A stretch of DNA of 5,908 nucleotides from Candidatus Segetimicrobium genomatis (lineage in GTDB: Bacteria; Sysuimicrobiota; Sysuimicrobiia; Sysuimicrobiales; Segetimicrobiaceae): positions 1-5,908 of the forward strand of contig VBAN01000102.1 of NCBI GenBank assembly GCA_005882445.1, given 5' to 3'. Both the position numbers and the translations under genes were made by a program. Under the pieces are notes generated by a model. That model searched no databases, had not been told where the DNA came from, and was given only the letters and a program-made list of their open reading frames with translations. Positions 1 through 5,908 of this stretch are shown one piece after another; the first letter of the stretch is position 1, and every line of letters begins with the position of its first letter.

Positions 1-529
1 TGCAGTACGGGATCGTGAAGGTGGGATACACCAGCACCAGCGCCCACTTGGTATCGATCAGGTGGGTCAGGCCGACGACGCGCGACAGCGGAATGAACAG
101 CAGGATGGGCGGGATGAGGTACCCCAGGAAAATGGCGATCCCCATGTTCTCGGCGCCGGGCAGCCCCACCCGGGCGAGCGCATACCCCGCCGGGACCGCG
201 ACGAGCAGGGCAATCGCCGAGACGCAGATGGCGATCACCATCGTATTGTAGACCCAGTCGCCGTAGTAGGTGTGCTGAAAGAGGTAGGTGAAGTGCGAAA
301 TGGTGGGCGGCTGGTGGAACCAAAACGGGAAGACCGTGGGGTTGACCAGATCATTGTCGGTCTTGAACGCGGTGACGGCCATCCAAAACACGGGGAACAC
401 CGCGATCAGGACAAACGGCACGAGCCCCGCGTAGACGAGGAGATGGCGCCGGAGGAGTCGCGCGCGGGCGCGCCGCGCCCCCGCCTCGATCAACCCCTCC
501 TGCCCCCGGACCACCTCGGCCCCGCTCAC
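1..529 (-). CDS. ABC sugar importer permease, MalG/UgpE type (3' part outside window)
   Basis: Inner-membrane permease subunit of a CUT1-type importer, expected to pair with the MalF-type protein encoded just upstream. The frame runs open from a GTG at 529 to the left edge, giving 176 codons of about 280-300 expected. After a basic N-terminus (Arg-rich, residues ~19-28) comes a first membrane segment ending in the family-typical FPVFWMAVTAFK (about residues 44-55). Later come YNTMVIAI, AGYALARV and YLIPPILLFIPLS, all matching the MalG-type permease of the neighbouring cassette. The cytoplasmic EAA loop that contacts the ATPase lies beyond the edge, so it cannot be judged. The GTG start is supported by GGAGG at 541-545 (11 nt away, rather long) and by overlap with the expected TGA of the preceding gene, which suggests translational coupling. 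The family is clear; the substrate is unknown. Confidence 0.9.
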   Translation of the reverse strand, partial: MSGAEVVRGQEGLIEAGARRARARLLRRHLLVYAGLVPFVLIAVFPVFWMAVTAFKTDNDLVNPTVFPFWFHQPPTISHFTYLFQHTYYGDWVYNTMVIAICVSAIALLVAVPAGYALARVGLPGAENMGIAIFLGYLIPPILLFIPLSRVVGLTHLIDTKWALVLVYPTFTIPYC

Positions 530-1439
530 AGCGTTTCCCGCCTCCGAAGTACACGACGGGCAGCAGGATCGGGAACAGCACCAGGGCGATGGCCGCGCCC
601 CGGCCGAGGGCGCCGGCCTGGATCCCGATCTCGAACGCCCGCGTCGGCAGGATCTCCGTGGCCCCCATCGGCCCGCCGAACGTGAGCAGGTAGATGATGC
701 TCAGGTCGGACAGCGTGAAGACGGTGTCGAAGAGCAGCCCCACGAACAGGATCGGCGCGATGACGGGAATGACGATGTAGCGGTAGCGGTGGAAGAATGT
801 CGCGCCGTCGACCTTCCCGGCGTCGAGGAGTTCCAGCGGAACGGCCGAAAACCCCGCCATCAGCACGATCGCCGCGAACGGAAAGCCGCGCCAGACATTC
901 ACGGCGATGACGGCCGCCATCGCCAGAGACGGCTCCCCGATCCAGTTCGGCCACCCATGGATCAGGCCGAGGCGGACGCCGACGTAGTTGATCGCGCTGA
1001 ACTGGGGATCGAACATCCACTTCCACGCCAGCGCGCTGATGGCCACCGGGAGCGTCCAGGGCAGCACGATCAGGGACCGGATGAACTTCCGGCCGGCGAC
1101 CTCCTGGATGAGGAGGAAGGCCATGAGCGTCCCCAACAGCCCCTTGAAGATCCCGGCGACCACCGTAAACATCACGGTGTTCCGCAGCGCCAGGCGAAAT
1201 GTGCTGTCCTGGAAAATCGCGACAAAGTTCTGGAGCCCGACGAACCTGGCGACCTGACTGCCGACCGTGGCGTCGCTGAGGCTCAGATAGAGCGAGAAGA
1301 AGAACGGAAGACCAACGAGCAGGCACATGTACAGAACGGCGGGAGCCAGGAGGGCATACCCAAACACCAGGCGGTCGCGGGTAAACGTCCCGTGCCTGGC
1401 CGCGGCCCGTCCCGCGGTCGCCAGCTCAACGTCGGCCAT
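526..1439 (-). CDS. ABC sugar importer permease, MalF/UgpA type, with probable 1-nt frameshift near its end
   Basis: Inner-membrane permease subunit of a CUT1 importer. The ATG at 1439 (MADVELATAG) has GAGG six bases upstream. Membrane segments lie near residues 25-52, 86-112, 120-139, 172-192, 228-252 and 280-298. Family landmarks include WMFDPQFSAIN (141-151) and VNVWRGFPF (180-188), shared almost word for word with the MalF-type permease at 3988-4920. The cytoplasmic ATPase-contact loop is degenerate: DAGKVDG at 206-212 in place of EAA---G, followed by IVIP at 222-225. As read, the frame leaves the family pattern after Phe298 (codon 546-548) and runs through a Gly/Arg-rich shadow of the next gene to a stop at 351. 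Adding one base between 545 and 546 gives FRRRETL and a TGA at 526-528: 304 residues, a normal length, with a GTGA overlap to the next gene. I therefore place the biological end at 526. Whether the lesion is real or a sequencing error is open. Confidence 0.85.
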
Positions 1440-1490
1440 GGCGGGCCTCGTCCAGATGCGCGTGAGGCACGGATCCCGAGGAGGAGGGCG

Positions 1491-1525
1491 CGCCGCGGAG
1501 GCGGCGTCCTCTCCGGAGGGACGCC
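1491..1525 (-). promoter_or_regulatory. GC-rich stem-loops between binding-protein and permease genes
   Basis: Directly after the binding-protein stop codon, the transcript can form a perfect 7-bp stem (GGCGTCC at 1525-1519 with GGACGCC at 1509-1503) around a 9-nt loop. A second stem (CGCCGC at 1506-1501 with GCGGCG at 1496-1491, loop CTCC) shares bases 1503-1506 with it, so the two cannot both be fully paired. No T-rich tract follows, so this is not a standard intrinsic terminator. In maltose-type operons, hairpins at this point are known to protect the abundant binding-protein message and lower permease output; that role here is inference. Confidence 0.5.
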
Positions 1526-2863
1526 CTACTTGTACTTGGCGTAGATGTTCCTGATCTGGTCCATCCCCCACTTGATCGCGCTCTCGAGGTCTTCCCCGCG
1601 GACATACCGGGTCAGCATGTCCGGAACGACGAAGGTCGACAGCACTTCCGCCGCCGGCGCCGTCGCCGGACCGGGCGACCCGAAGACATACGCGACCTTG
1701 TCCCAATCCTGCATCTTCGCCACCTTGGGGTCGTCGCCGACGCCCGGCATGGGCTTCTTGTACCAGCCCTTCAGGTAGGGCAGGTTGTAGCCCTTGCTCT
1801 CGACGAGCGAGAACTGCACGTTGTTTCCATAGTGCTCGAGGAAAGCCTTGGCCGTCTCCTGGTTCTTCGAGAATTTCCAGATCGCCAGGATGGTCGGGTC
1901 GACGACCGCGGCCCGGCCGGCCGCGCCCCTCGGTTCGAGACCGTCGCAGCCGATGTTCACGCTGGCGTACAGCTTGGGGTTGCTGTCCTGGATCGACCGG
2001 ATGGCGGAGATCGCGTCATGGATCCAGACCGCCACGCCGGAGGCCAGGTACCGGTTGTCGGACACGTTGTCCCAGGAGAGCACCTCGGAGGTCATCCCCT
2101 CCTCGTACAACGCCTTGCTGAACCTCATCGCCTCCCGGAGTTCCTTGGAGTCCCAGGTCGGCTCCTTCCCGCTGGGGTCGGTCTCCTTCACCCCGAAGGC
2201 GTAGAACACCGCCCGCCAGTTGTGGTTCGAGTCGTTGCAGTGCGAGACCGCCATGCCGCAGGCGTGGCCTTTCGCCTTCCCGATCTTGGCGGCCTGCCGG
2301 AGATCCTCCCACGTCGACGGCGCCTTGAGGCCGTACTCCCCGAAGAGGTCCGTGCGCCACAGCAGCGGCTGCGCGATGTAGAACTCGGGCAGGCCATGCC
2401 AGCCGCCGTCGACCACGGCCACGTTCTTCGCCATCGGGATCCAGCCGCCGTACTGCTTCCCCAGCTTCTCACAGATGTCGGAGACGTCCACCATGTTCTT
2501 GTAGTAGAGGGTCGTCTGAATCTGCCCGTTCATCTGGAAGATGTCGTGACCGGCGCCGGCGGACAGTTCGGAGGCGATGCGGGTGGGGAGCTGATCGATC
2601 GGGATGTGGTCGACCCGAGCGTTCACCCCGTTCGCCTGGCCCCACTCCGCGACAAACTTGTCGAAGGCCGTGTCGTAGGCCGGCACGAAGTGGCTCCAGG
2701 TGAGGATCCGGAGCGTCGTCCCCTTGATCTGGGCCGGGGCGACCCCGGTCTCCCAGGGCGCCAGCCGCGACAGAGCCGCGCCGGCCACCCCCGCGCCCGC
2801 CGTGGTCAGCAACTGCCGGCGGCTGAGCCTCTTGCGACACCGTGACCTAGGAACGCGATCCAT
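1526..2863 (-). CDS. ABC importer solute-binding protein, family 1, Tat-exported
   Basis: A complete 445-residue extracytoplasmic binding protein that would capture a sugar-like solute and deliver it to the permease pair encoded downstream. The N-terminus is a twin-arginine signal: basic region, SRRQLL at 14-19, an Ala/Gly-rich hydrophobic stretch (20-31), and a plausible cleavage after APA (42-44). There is no lipobox cysteine, so it is probably not a lipoprotein. The mature part starts with a family-typical strand (TLRILTWSHF, 50-59). It also has LLWRTDLFGEYGL (167-179) with PSTWEDL, and SKNQETAKAFLEHY (332-345); all have counterparts in the binding protein at the right edge. The length is normal for the family. 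The ATG at 2863 follows a strong purine-rich ribosome binding site by seven bases. It heads the second cassette after a 210-nt gap, so it may have its own promoter. Ligand unknown; fold and role are confident. Confidence 0.94.
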   Translation of the reverse strand: MDRVPRSRCRKRLSRRQLLTTAGAGVAGAALSRLAPWETGVAPAQIKGTTLRILTWSHFVPAYDTAFDKFVAEWGQANGVNARVDHIPIDQLPTRIASELSAGAGHDIFQMNGQIQTTLYYKNMVDVSDICEKLGKQYGGWIPMAKNVAVVDGGWHGLPEFYIAQPLLWRTDLFGEYGLKAPSTWEDLRQAAKIGKAKGHACGMAVSHCNDSNHNWRAVFYAFGVKETDPSGKEPTWDSKELREAMRFSKALYEEGMTSEVLSWDNVSDNRYLASGVAVWIHDAISAIRSIQDSNPKLYASVNIGCDGLEPRGAAGRAAVVDPTILAIWKFSKNQETAKAFLEHYGNNVQFSLVESKGYNLPYLKGWYKKPMPGVGDDPKVAKMQDWDKVAYVFGSPGPATAPAAEVLSTFVVPDMLTRYVRGEDLESAIKWGMDQIRNIYAKYK

Positions 2864-3012
2864 TATTCGTCCCTCCCCCGGCCACCCGCTGGGGCGGCGC
2901 GCCTTCTCAGACGAGCGATCCTCGGCTTTCCCTTATCAGCGTACGTTAGTACGCGGCGATGCGTTCTTCTCCCTTCGGGGAGACTTCCCATCGTCCCCAA
3001 TTCCCTGGACAT
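2863..3012 (-). CDS. Doubtful 49-codon leader ORF overlapping the next start codon
   Basis: An ATG at 3012, with GGGGAGG five bases before it, opens a 49-residue frame. Its TAA shares one base with the ATG of the binding-protein gene (TAATG), the usual geometry of translational coupling. The peptide would be very basic, with Arg-rich stretches in its second half, and resembles no family I know. Against it: about a third of its codons end in A or T, and it uses several AGA/AGG codons, unlike the strongly GC-ending codons of the neighbours. It also spans the inverted repeat and the small hairpin. Most likely it is a chance open frame in the leader; a regulatory leader peptide is possible. Confidence 0.15.
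   Translation of the reverse strand: MSRELGTMGSLPEGRRTHRRVLTYADKGKPRIARLRRRAAPAGGRGRDE
2871..2879 (-). promoter_or_regulatory. Ribosome binding site of the second binding-protein gene
   Basis: GGGGGAGGG lies seven bases before the ATG at 2863. It is among the strongest Shine-Dalgarno matches in the window and fixes the start that includes the whole twin-arginine signal. Strong initiation fits a binding protein that is needed in excess over its permease. Confidence 0.7.
2939..2954. promoter_or_regulatory. Inverted repeat, possible operator of the second cassette
   Basis: The perfect arms GCGTAC and GTACGC flank the 4-base centre GTTA (plus strand). It lies about 75 bases before the ATG of the binding-protein gene, in the only sizeable inter-gene gap. 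The size and symmetry would suit a dimeric repressor. It lacks the central CG common in LacI-family operators, so no regulator family is proposed. A weak RNA hairpin, or chance, are alternatives. Confidence 0.35.
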
Positions 3013-3073
3013 TCCTGCCTCCCCTGCCCGATCCGCCACGATGAGGAGCGCGGAGGCCGGCAGGGCGCCTCGC

Positions 3074-3988
3074 TCAGCCCTTCACGGCACCGGCGGTCAA
3101 TCCGGCCACGAAGCGATCGACGAAGAAGGAGTACAGGAGCGCCACCGGAAGCGAGCCCAGCAGCGACGCCGCCATCAGCTCGCCCCAGAAGAAATCGTCG
3201 CCGCGGATCAGCTCGCTGGTGACGCCCACGGAAATGGTCTTGGCGATGGTGTCGTTCAGGAAGATCAATGAGTAGAGGAACTCGTTCCAGCAAAGGGTGA
3301 AGGCAAAGATGCCGGCGGAGAGGATCCCCGGAAGGGCCAGTGGAACGACGATCCGGATCATCGTCTGGACTCGGGTCGCGCCGTCCACCAGCGCCGACTC
3401 CTCGAGTTCGCGGGGGATGCCCTTGAAGTAACCGATCAGCAGCCACGTGCTGAACGGGATCAAGAATGTCGGATAGGTCAGGATCAAGGACCACAGGTTA
3501 TTGAAGAGATGCAACCGGCGGATCAGAAAGGCCAGCGGAAGAAAGAGCAGGGTCGGCGGCACCAGATAGGTCACGAAGATCCCCCAGCCGATCGTGTCCG
3601 CGCCGCGGTAGCGGAGCCGGGCCAGAGAATAGCCGGCCAGAATGCTGCACAACAGCGAGATCAGGGTCGAGACGACCGCCACCACCGTCGTGTTCAGGGT
3701 CCAGCGGCCGAAGTGGGTCCCCGTGAAGAGATGGCGGTAATGTTCGAGCGTCGGCTTGACCACGAAGAGCGGACTCTGGTTGAAGTCGAGCAGCTCGGAG
3801 GGGGATTTGAACGACGTGATCAACATCCAGTAGAACGGAAAGAGTGTGACGAAGAGAAAGAGCAGGACCGGGATGTAAATCCGCACCCACCGGCCGAGCG
3901 TGGTATCGCCAATCTCATGCCGCCCCCCCCGCCGGGACGGTCTTCGCATCCCGCGCCCGGACAGCGCCGGCCCGCTCTGGATCGCCAT
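3074..3988 (-). CDS. ABC sugar importer permease, MalG/UgpE type
   Basis: A 304-residue inner-membrane permease subunit that should pair with the MalF-type product of the preceding gene. Membrane segments lie near residues 36-59, 98-120, 133-155, 166-187, 217-240 and 270-290. The cytoplasmic ATPase-contact loop is clear: EESALVDGATR at 196-206, then IRIVVPLALPG at 211-221. LFPFYWMLITSFKSP near 49-63 and the C-terminal FVAGLTAGAVKG are typical of MalG proteins. I start it at the ATG at 3988 because that base is also the last of the upstream stop (TGATG). No good Shine-Dalgarno is visible, so translation probably depends on ribosomes finishing the upstream gene. The frame is open as far as 5095, but that stretch is the shadow of the upstream gene. 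The first ~30 residues are poorly conserved and include a run of eight G bases. Substrate unknown. Confidence 0.94.
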   Translation of the reverse strand: MAIQSGPALSGRGMRRPSRRGGRHEIGDTTLGRWVRIYIPVLLFLFVTLFPFYWMLITSFKSPSELLDFNQSPLFVVKPTLEHYRHLFTGTHFGRWTLNTTVVAVVSTLISLLCSILAGYSLARLRYRGADTIGWGIFVTYLVPPTLLFLPLAFLIRRLHLFNNLWSLILTYPTFLIPFSTWLLIGYFKGIPRELEESALVDGATRVQTMIRIVVPLALPGILSAGIFAFTLCWNEFLYSLIFLNDTIAKTISVGVTSELIRGDDFFWGELMAASLLGSLPVALLYSFFVDRFVAGLTAGAVKG

Positions 3989-4920
3989 CAGTCGTGCCGC
4001 TGCAGCGCGATCAGCATGCCCGCGATCACGATGGAGAGGACCGGGAAGAGGACGAGGGAAATGGCGGCTCCGATCCCCATGGCGCCGCCCTGAATGGCCT
4101 GAGCGTAGGCCCAGGTCGCGAGCAAGTGCGAGCTGCTGTACGGCGCCCCATTCGTCAAGACGAACGGGAGTTGAAAGTCCGCGAACGTGAGGATCGTCGA
4201 CAGGAGAAGGACCACCAGGAGCACCGGCCGCAGCATGGGCAGGGTGATGCGGAGAAATTGCTGCCAGCGGGTGCCGCCGTCCACTCTGGCGGCCTCGTAG
4301 AGTTCGATGGGAATGACCTGGAGCCCGGCGAGGAACGAAATCCCGTAGAAGGGCGCCCCTCGCCAGACATTCACGATGATCAGCGACGCCATGGCCGTCC
4401 GCGGCGTGCCGAGCCAATTCACGCCGTGCGCCGCAAGCCCGCTGCGCGCGAGGACCCAGTTGATCACGCTGAAGGTCGGGTCGAACATCCAGCGCCAGGC
4501 GAGCGTGCTCAGCACCGTGGGGACGATGAACGGCAAGAGGAGCGCGGCGCGGACGAACCGCTGCAGGGGAAAGGCCTGGTTGAGGAGCACGGCCATGACC
4601 AGTCCCAGCACCAGCTTGAACACGGTGGTCGCCGCGGTGTAGACGAACGTGTTCGAGATGCTGCTCAAGAAGACGCGGTCGTGGAGGAATTCGTACCGGT
4701 AGTTGCCCAGGCCCACGAACCGCCCGATCGCGCCGACCTCTGAGTCGGTGACCGAGAGCCACAGGCCGATCACGAACGGATAGGCGAGAAAGGCCACCAG
4801 CATGAAGAGCGTCGGCGCCAACAGCAGGTACCCGAGCGGCGCCTCTTGACCGAAGAAACGGATCCGCGGCCGGCGGAACGCCGCCCGCCCGGCCGGCGCT
4901 GGCTGGGTGGCCGTGCTCAC
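3988..4920 (-). CDS. ABC sugar importer permease, MalF/UgpA type
   Basis: A 310-residue inner-membrane permease subunit of the first cassette. Six membrane segments lie near residues 29-54, 87-113, 122-141, 174-194, 231-255 and 283-306. The ATPase-contact loop is well preserved: EAARVDGG at 209-216 followed by RITLPMLRP at 224-232. WMFDPTFSVINW (144-155) and VNVWRGAPF (183-191) match the MalF-type permease of the second cassette, showing that the two are paralogues. The start is GTG at 4920, 15 nt after the TAA of the binding-protein gene, with a modest GGAAG-type ribosome binding site. The gene ends in a TGA overlapping the next start by one base. This spacing indicates one operon with the genes on either side. 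Family and role are confident; the ligand is not. Confidence 0.95.
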   Translation of the reverse strand: MSTATQPAPAGRAAFRRPRIRFFGQEAPLGYLLLAPTLFMLVAFLAYPFVIGLWLSVTDSEVGAIGRFVGLGNYRYEFLHDRVFLSSISNTFVYTAATTVFKLVLGLVMAVLLNQAFPLQRFVRAALLLPFIVPTVLSTLAWRWMFDPTFSVINWVLARSGLAAHGVNWLGTPRTAMASLIIVNVWRGAPFYGISFLAGLQVIPIELYEAARVDGGTRWQQFLRITLPMLRPVLLVVLLLSTILTFADFQLPFVLTNGAPYSSSHLLATWAYAQAIQGGAMGIGAAISLVLFPVLSIVIAGMLIALQRHD

Positions 4921-4935
4921 CGCTCTTCCGCCCTG

Positions 4936-5908
4936 TTAGGGGGCTCCGAAGATCGCCTTGAGCTTCGCCTCCGCATCGTTCATGGCGGCCTTGGTGTCGC
5001 CGGTGGCGACCGCCTTGGCGAACATGTCGGCAACGACGAACTGCGTTTGCGACTGGCTGGTCTGCTTGCTGGGCGCCGCCGGCCACCCCGGCCACTCGCC
5101 GATGGGTCTGCCCTGAGGATCGATCACCACGCCGCGGTAGGCCTTGAGCTTGAGATCGTAGTGCCAGACAGGGTCATCGTACAAGCCCTCAAATGGGCCG
5201 CGGTTGTATCCGCGGGCGGCCTTCAACCACTTCGAGTAGTTGGCCTTGTCCATCAGGTAGAGGAGAAAGGCCTTCGCCGTCTCCTGCTCCTTCGACCAGG
5301 ACATGACGGCGTGGTTCATGATCAGGTTCAGCGTGAAATTCCCCTTCGGCCCGCTCGGCATGGGCGCGTTGTTTGTAACCTGGTCGAAATGCTTGAATTC
5401 GACGACCTCGCGGATGTAGATGCTGGCGCCGTTGAGCGTCGCGCTGATGCGGTCGGCATGGTAGGCCTGGTTGTTGTCGGGGTCCAGCCACTCCGGAAAC
5501 CACTTGATGCCGTTCTGCTGCGCTCGAATCGCCCACCGCAGCGCCGCTTCGGTCTCGCCGGAGCTGATCACGACCGTCTTGCCGTCCCTATCCACCTCTT
5601 GCCCGCCGAAACCCCACAGCACCGGGTTCCACATCGTCAGGGAATCGCCATAGGCATGACCGACCGTCTGCGCGATGGGTTTGCCGGTCGCGTCGGCAAC
5701 CTTCTTGCCGACAACGATCAGCTCATCCCAGGTCTTCGGGAACGAGGTCACCCCGGCCCTTTGGAAGAGGTCGGTCCGGTACGACCACGCGTTCGGGACC
5801 TGCGTGTACGGGATCGCGCGCCAGTGCCCATTGACCTTACAGTAGGCCTCGTTGACGGGGTGCACCTTGCCCAGGCGCTGCATCAGGAACGCGACCTCGT
5901 TGTCCACA
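4936..5908 (-). CDS. ABC importer solute-binding protein, family 1 (N-terminus outside window)
   Basis: The C-terminal 323 residues or so of an extracytoplasmic binding protein; roughly the first quarter, including any signal peptide, lies beyond the right edge. The frame is open to that edge, and the GTG at 5907 is an internal Val codon rather than the likely start. Family landmarks are IPYTQVPNAWSYRTDLFQRAG (about 32-52; first 20 fit the pattern of the other binding protein's WRTDLF region), PKTWDEL (57-63), SKEQETAKAFLLYLMD (205-220) and a Trp-rich segment near 272-276. SKEQETAKAFL closely parallels the paralogue at 1526-2863, but the rest has diverged strongly, so the ligands may differ. 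It leads the first cassette and probably sets its specificity. The TAA at 4936-4938 is 15 nt before the permease start, with no hairpin in between, unlike the second cassette. Confidence 0.93.
   Translation of the reverse strand, partial: VDNEVAFLMQRLGKVHPVNEAYCKVNGHWRAIPYTQVPNAWSYRTDLFQRAGVTSFPKTWDELIVVGKKVADATGKPIAQTVGHAYGDSLTMWNPVLWGFGGQEVDRDGKTVVISSGETEAALRWAIRAQQNGIKWFPEWLDPDNNQAYHADRISATLNGASIYIREVVEFKHFDQVTNNAPMPSGPKGNFTLNLIMNHAVMSWSKEQETAKAFLLYLMDKANYSKWLKAARGYNRGPFEGLYDDPVWHYDLKLKAYRGVVIDPQGRPIGEWPGWPAAPSKQTSQSQTQFVVADMFAKAVATGDTKAAMNDAEAKLKAIFGAP

Larger units (their letters stand above)
2864..3073 (-). other. Inter-cassette region without a convincing gene
   Basis: This 210-nt gap separates the last permease gene of the first cassette from the binding-protein gene of the second. 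I see no intrinsic terminator with a T tract and no clear -35/-10 pair. It contains the inverted repeat at 2939-2954, a 6-bp hairpin at 2968-2983 (loop CGAA in the transcript, TTCG on the other strand) and a doubtful short open frame. Its bases are visibly less GC-biased in places than the flanking genes, as expected of a leader or promoter region. A promoter for the second cassette is likely here but cannot be placed. Confidence 0.6.

Noticed and set aside
351..525. C-terminal extension of the second MalF-type permease to the stop at 351
   Set aside because: Low-complexity Gly/Arg/Pro sequence lying entirely over the real MalG-type gene in another frame; better explained by a lost base near 545.
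533..539. GGGAAAC, which resembles a -1 programmed frameshift heptamer, close to the needed frame change
   Set aside because: It is out of phase: the zero-frame codons are GGG AAA, whereas the heptamer needs G GGA AAC. Slipping back would mismatch the first codon position at both sites. Also, the family sequence ends just before it.
2928..2952. TACTAA and TGATAA near the inverted repeat as -10 boxes
   Set aside because: Poor matches to the consensus and no acceptable -35 sequence about 17 bases upstream of either.
3053..3071. GAGGC/GCCTC hairpin just after the first cassette, as a terminator
   Set aside because: Only five pairs around a nine-base loop and no T tract afterwards, so it does not qualify as an intrinsic terminator.
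62..4743. Several long plus-strand open frames, such as those near 789-1544, 1832-2845 and 3994-4743
   Set aside because: They are antisense to well-supported permease and binding-protein genes, are rich in Arg, Gly, Asp and His, show no domains, and are expected as shadows in GC-rich DNA.
3989..5095. Upstream extension of the MalG-type permease frame to a 673-residue protein
   Set aside because: The added part is Arg/Pro/Gly-rich with no membrane pattern and is the off-frame shadow of the MalF-type gene, which is plainly real. The TGATG overlap marks the true start at 3988.

Overview
The window is GC-rich bacterial DNA with every convincing gene on the minus strand, so transcription runs from high to low coordinates. 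It holds two successive gene sets for carbohydrate-type ABC importers (CUT1 class, MalF/MalG or UgpA/UgpE permease families). Each set has the order solute-binding protein, MalF-type permease, MalG-type permease. The host cannot be named from this sequence. Tat-exported family 1 binding proteins in GC-rich DNA fit many soil or sediment lineages.

Cassette A (right): a binding protein truncated by the right edge (4936-5908), a MalF-type permease (3988-4920) and a MalG-type permease (3074-3988). The genes are tightly packed: 15 nt between the first two, and a one-base TGATG stop/start overlap between the permeases.

Gap (2864-3073, 210 nt): no convincing gene, promoter or intrinsic terminator. 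It holds a 16-bp inverted repeat with two perfect 6-bp arms, a small hairpin, a weak 49-codon open frame and a strong ribosome binding site for the next gene.

Cassette B (left): a complete binding protein with a twin-arginine signal (1526-2863), an 86-nt spacer carrying GC-rich stem-loops, a MalF-type permease (526-1439) and a MalG-type permease cut off by the left edge (1-529). The MalF-type gene appears to have lost one base near its 3' end. Restoring it gives a normal basic C-terminus and a four-base GTGA overlap with the next gene.

Together each set would form an importer in which an exported binding protein delivers ligand to a permease heterodimer powered by a cytoplasmic MalK/UgpC-type ATPase. 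No ATPase gene lies in the window, so it must be encoded outside it. The binding proteins differ clearly, so the two systems may take different ligands, but the substrates cannot be read from the sequence. Apart from the probable frameshift and the two inter-gene regions, this looks like an ordinary transporter locus. I did not find evidence for a new kind of system.
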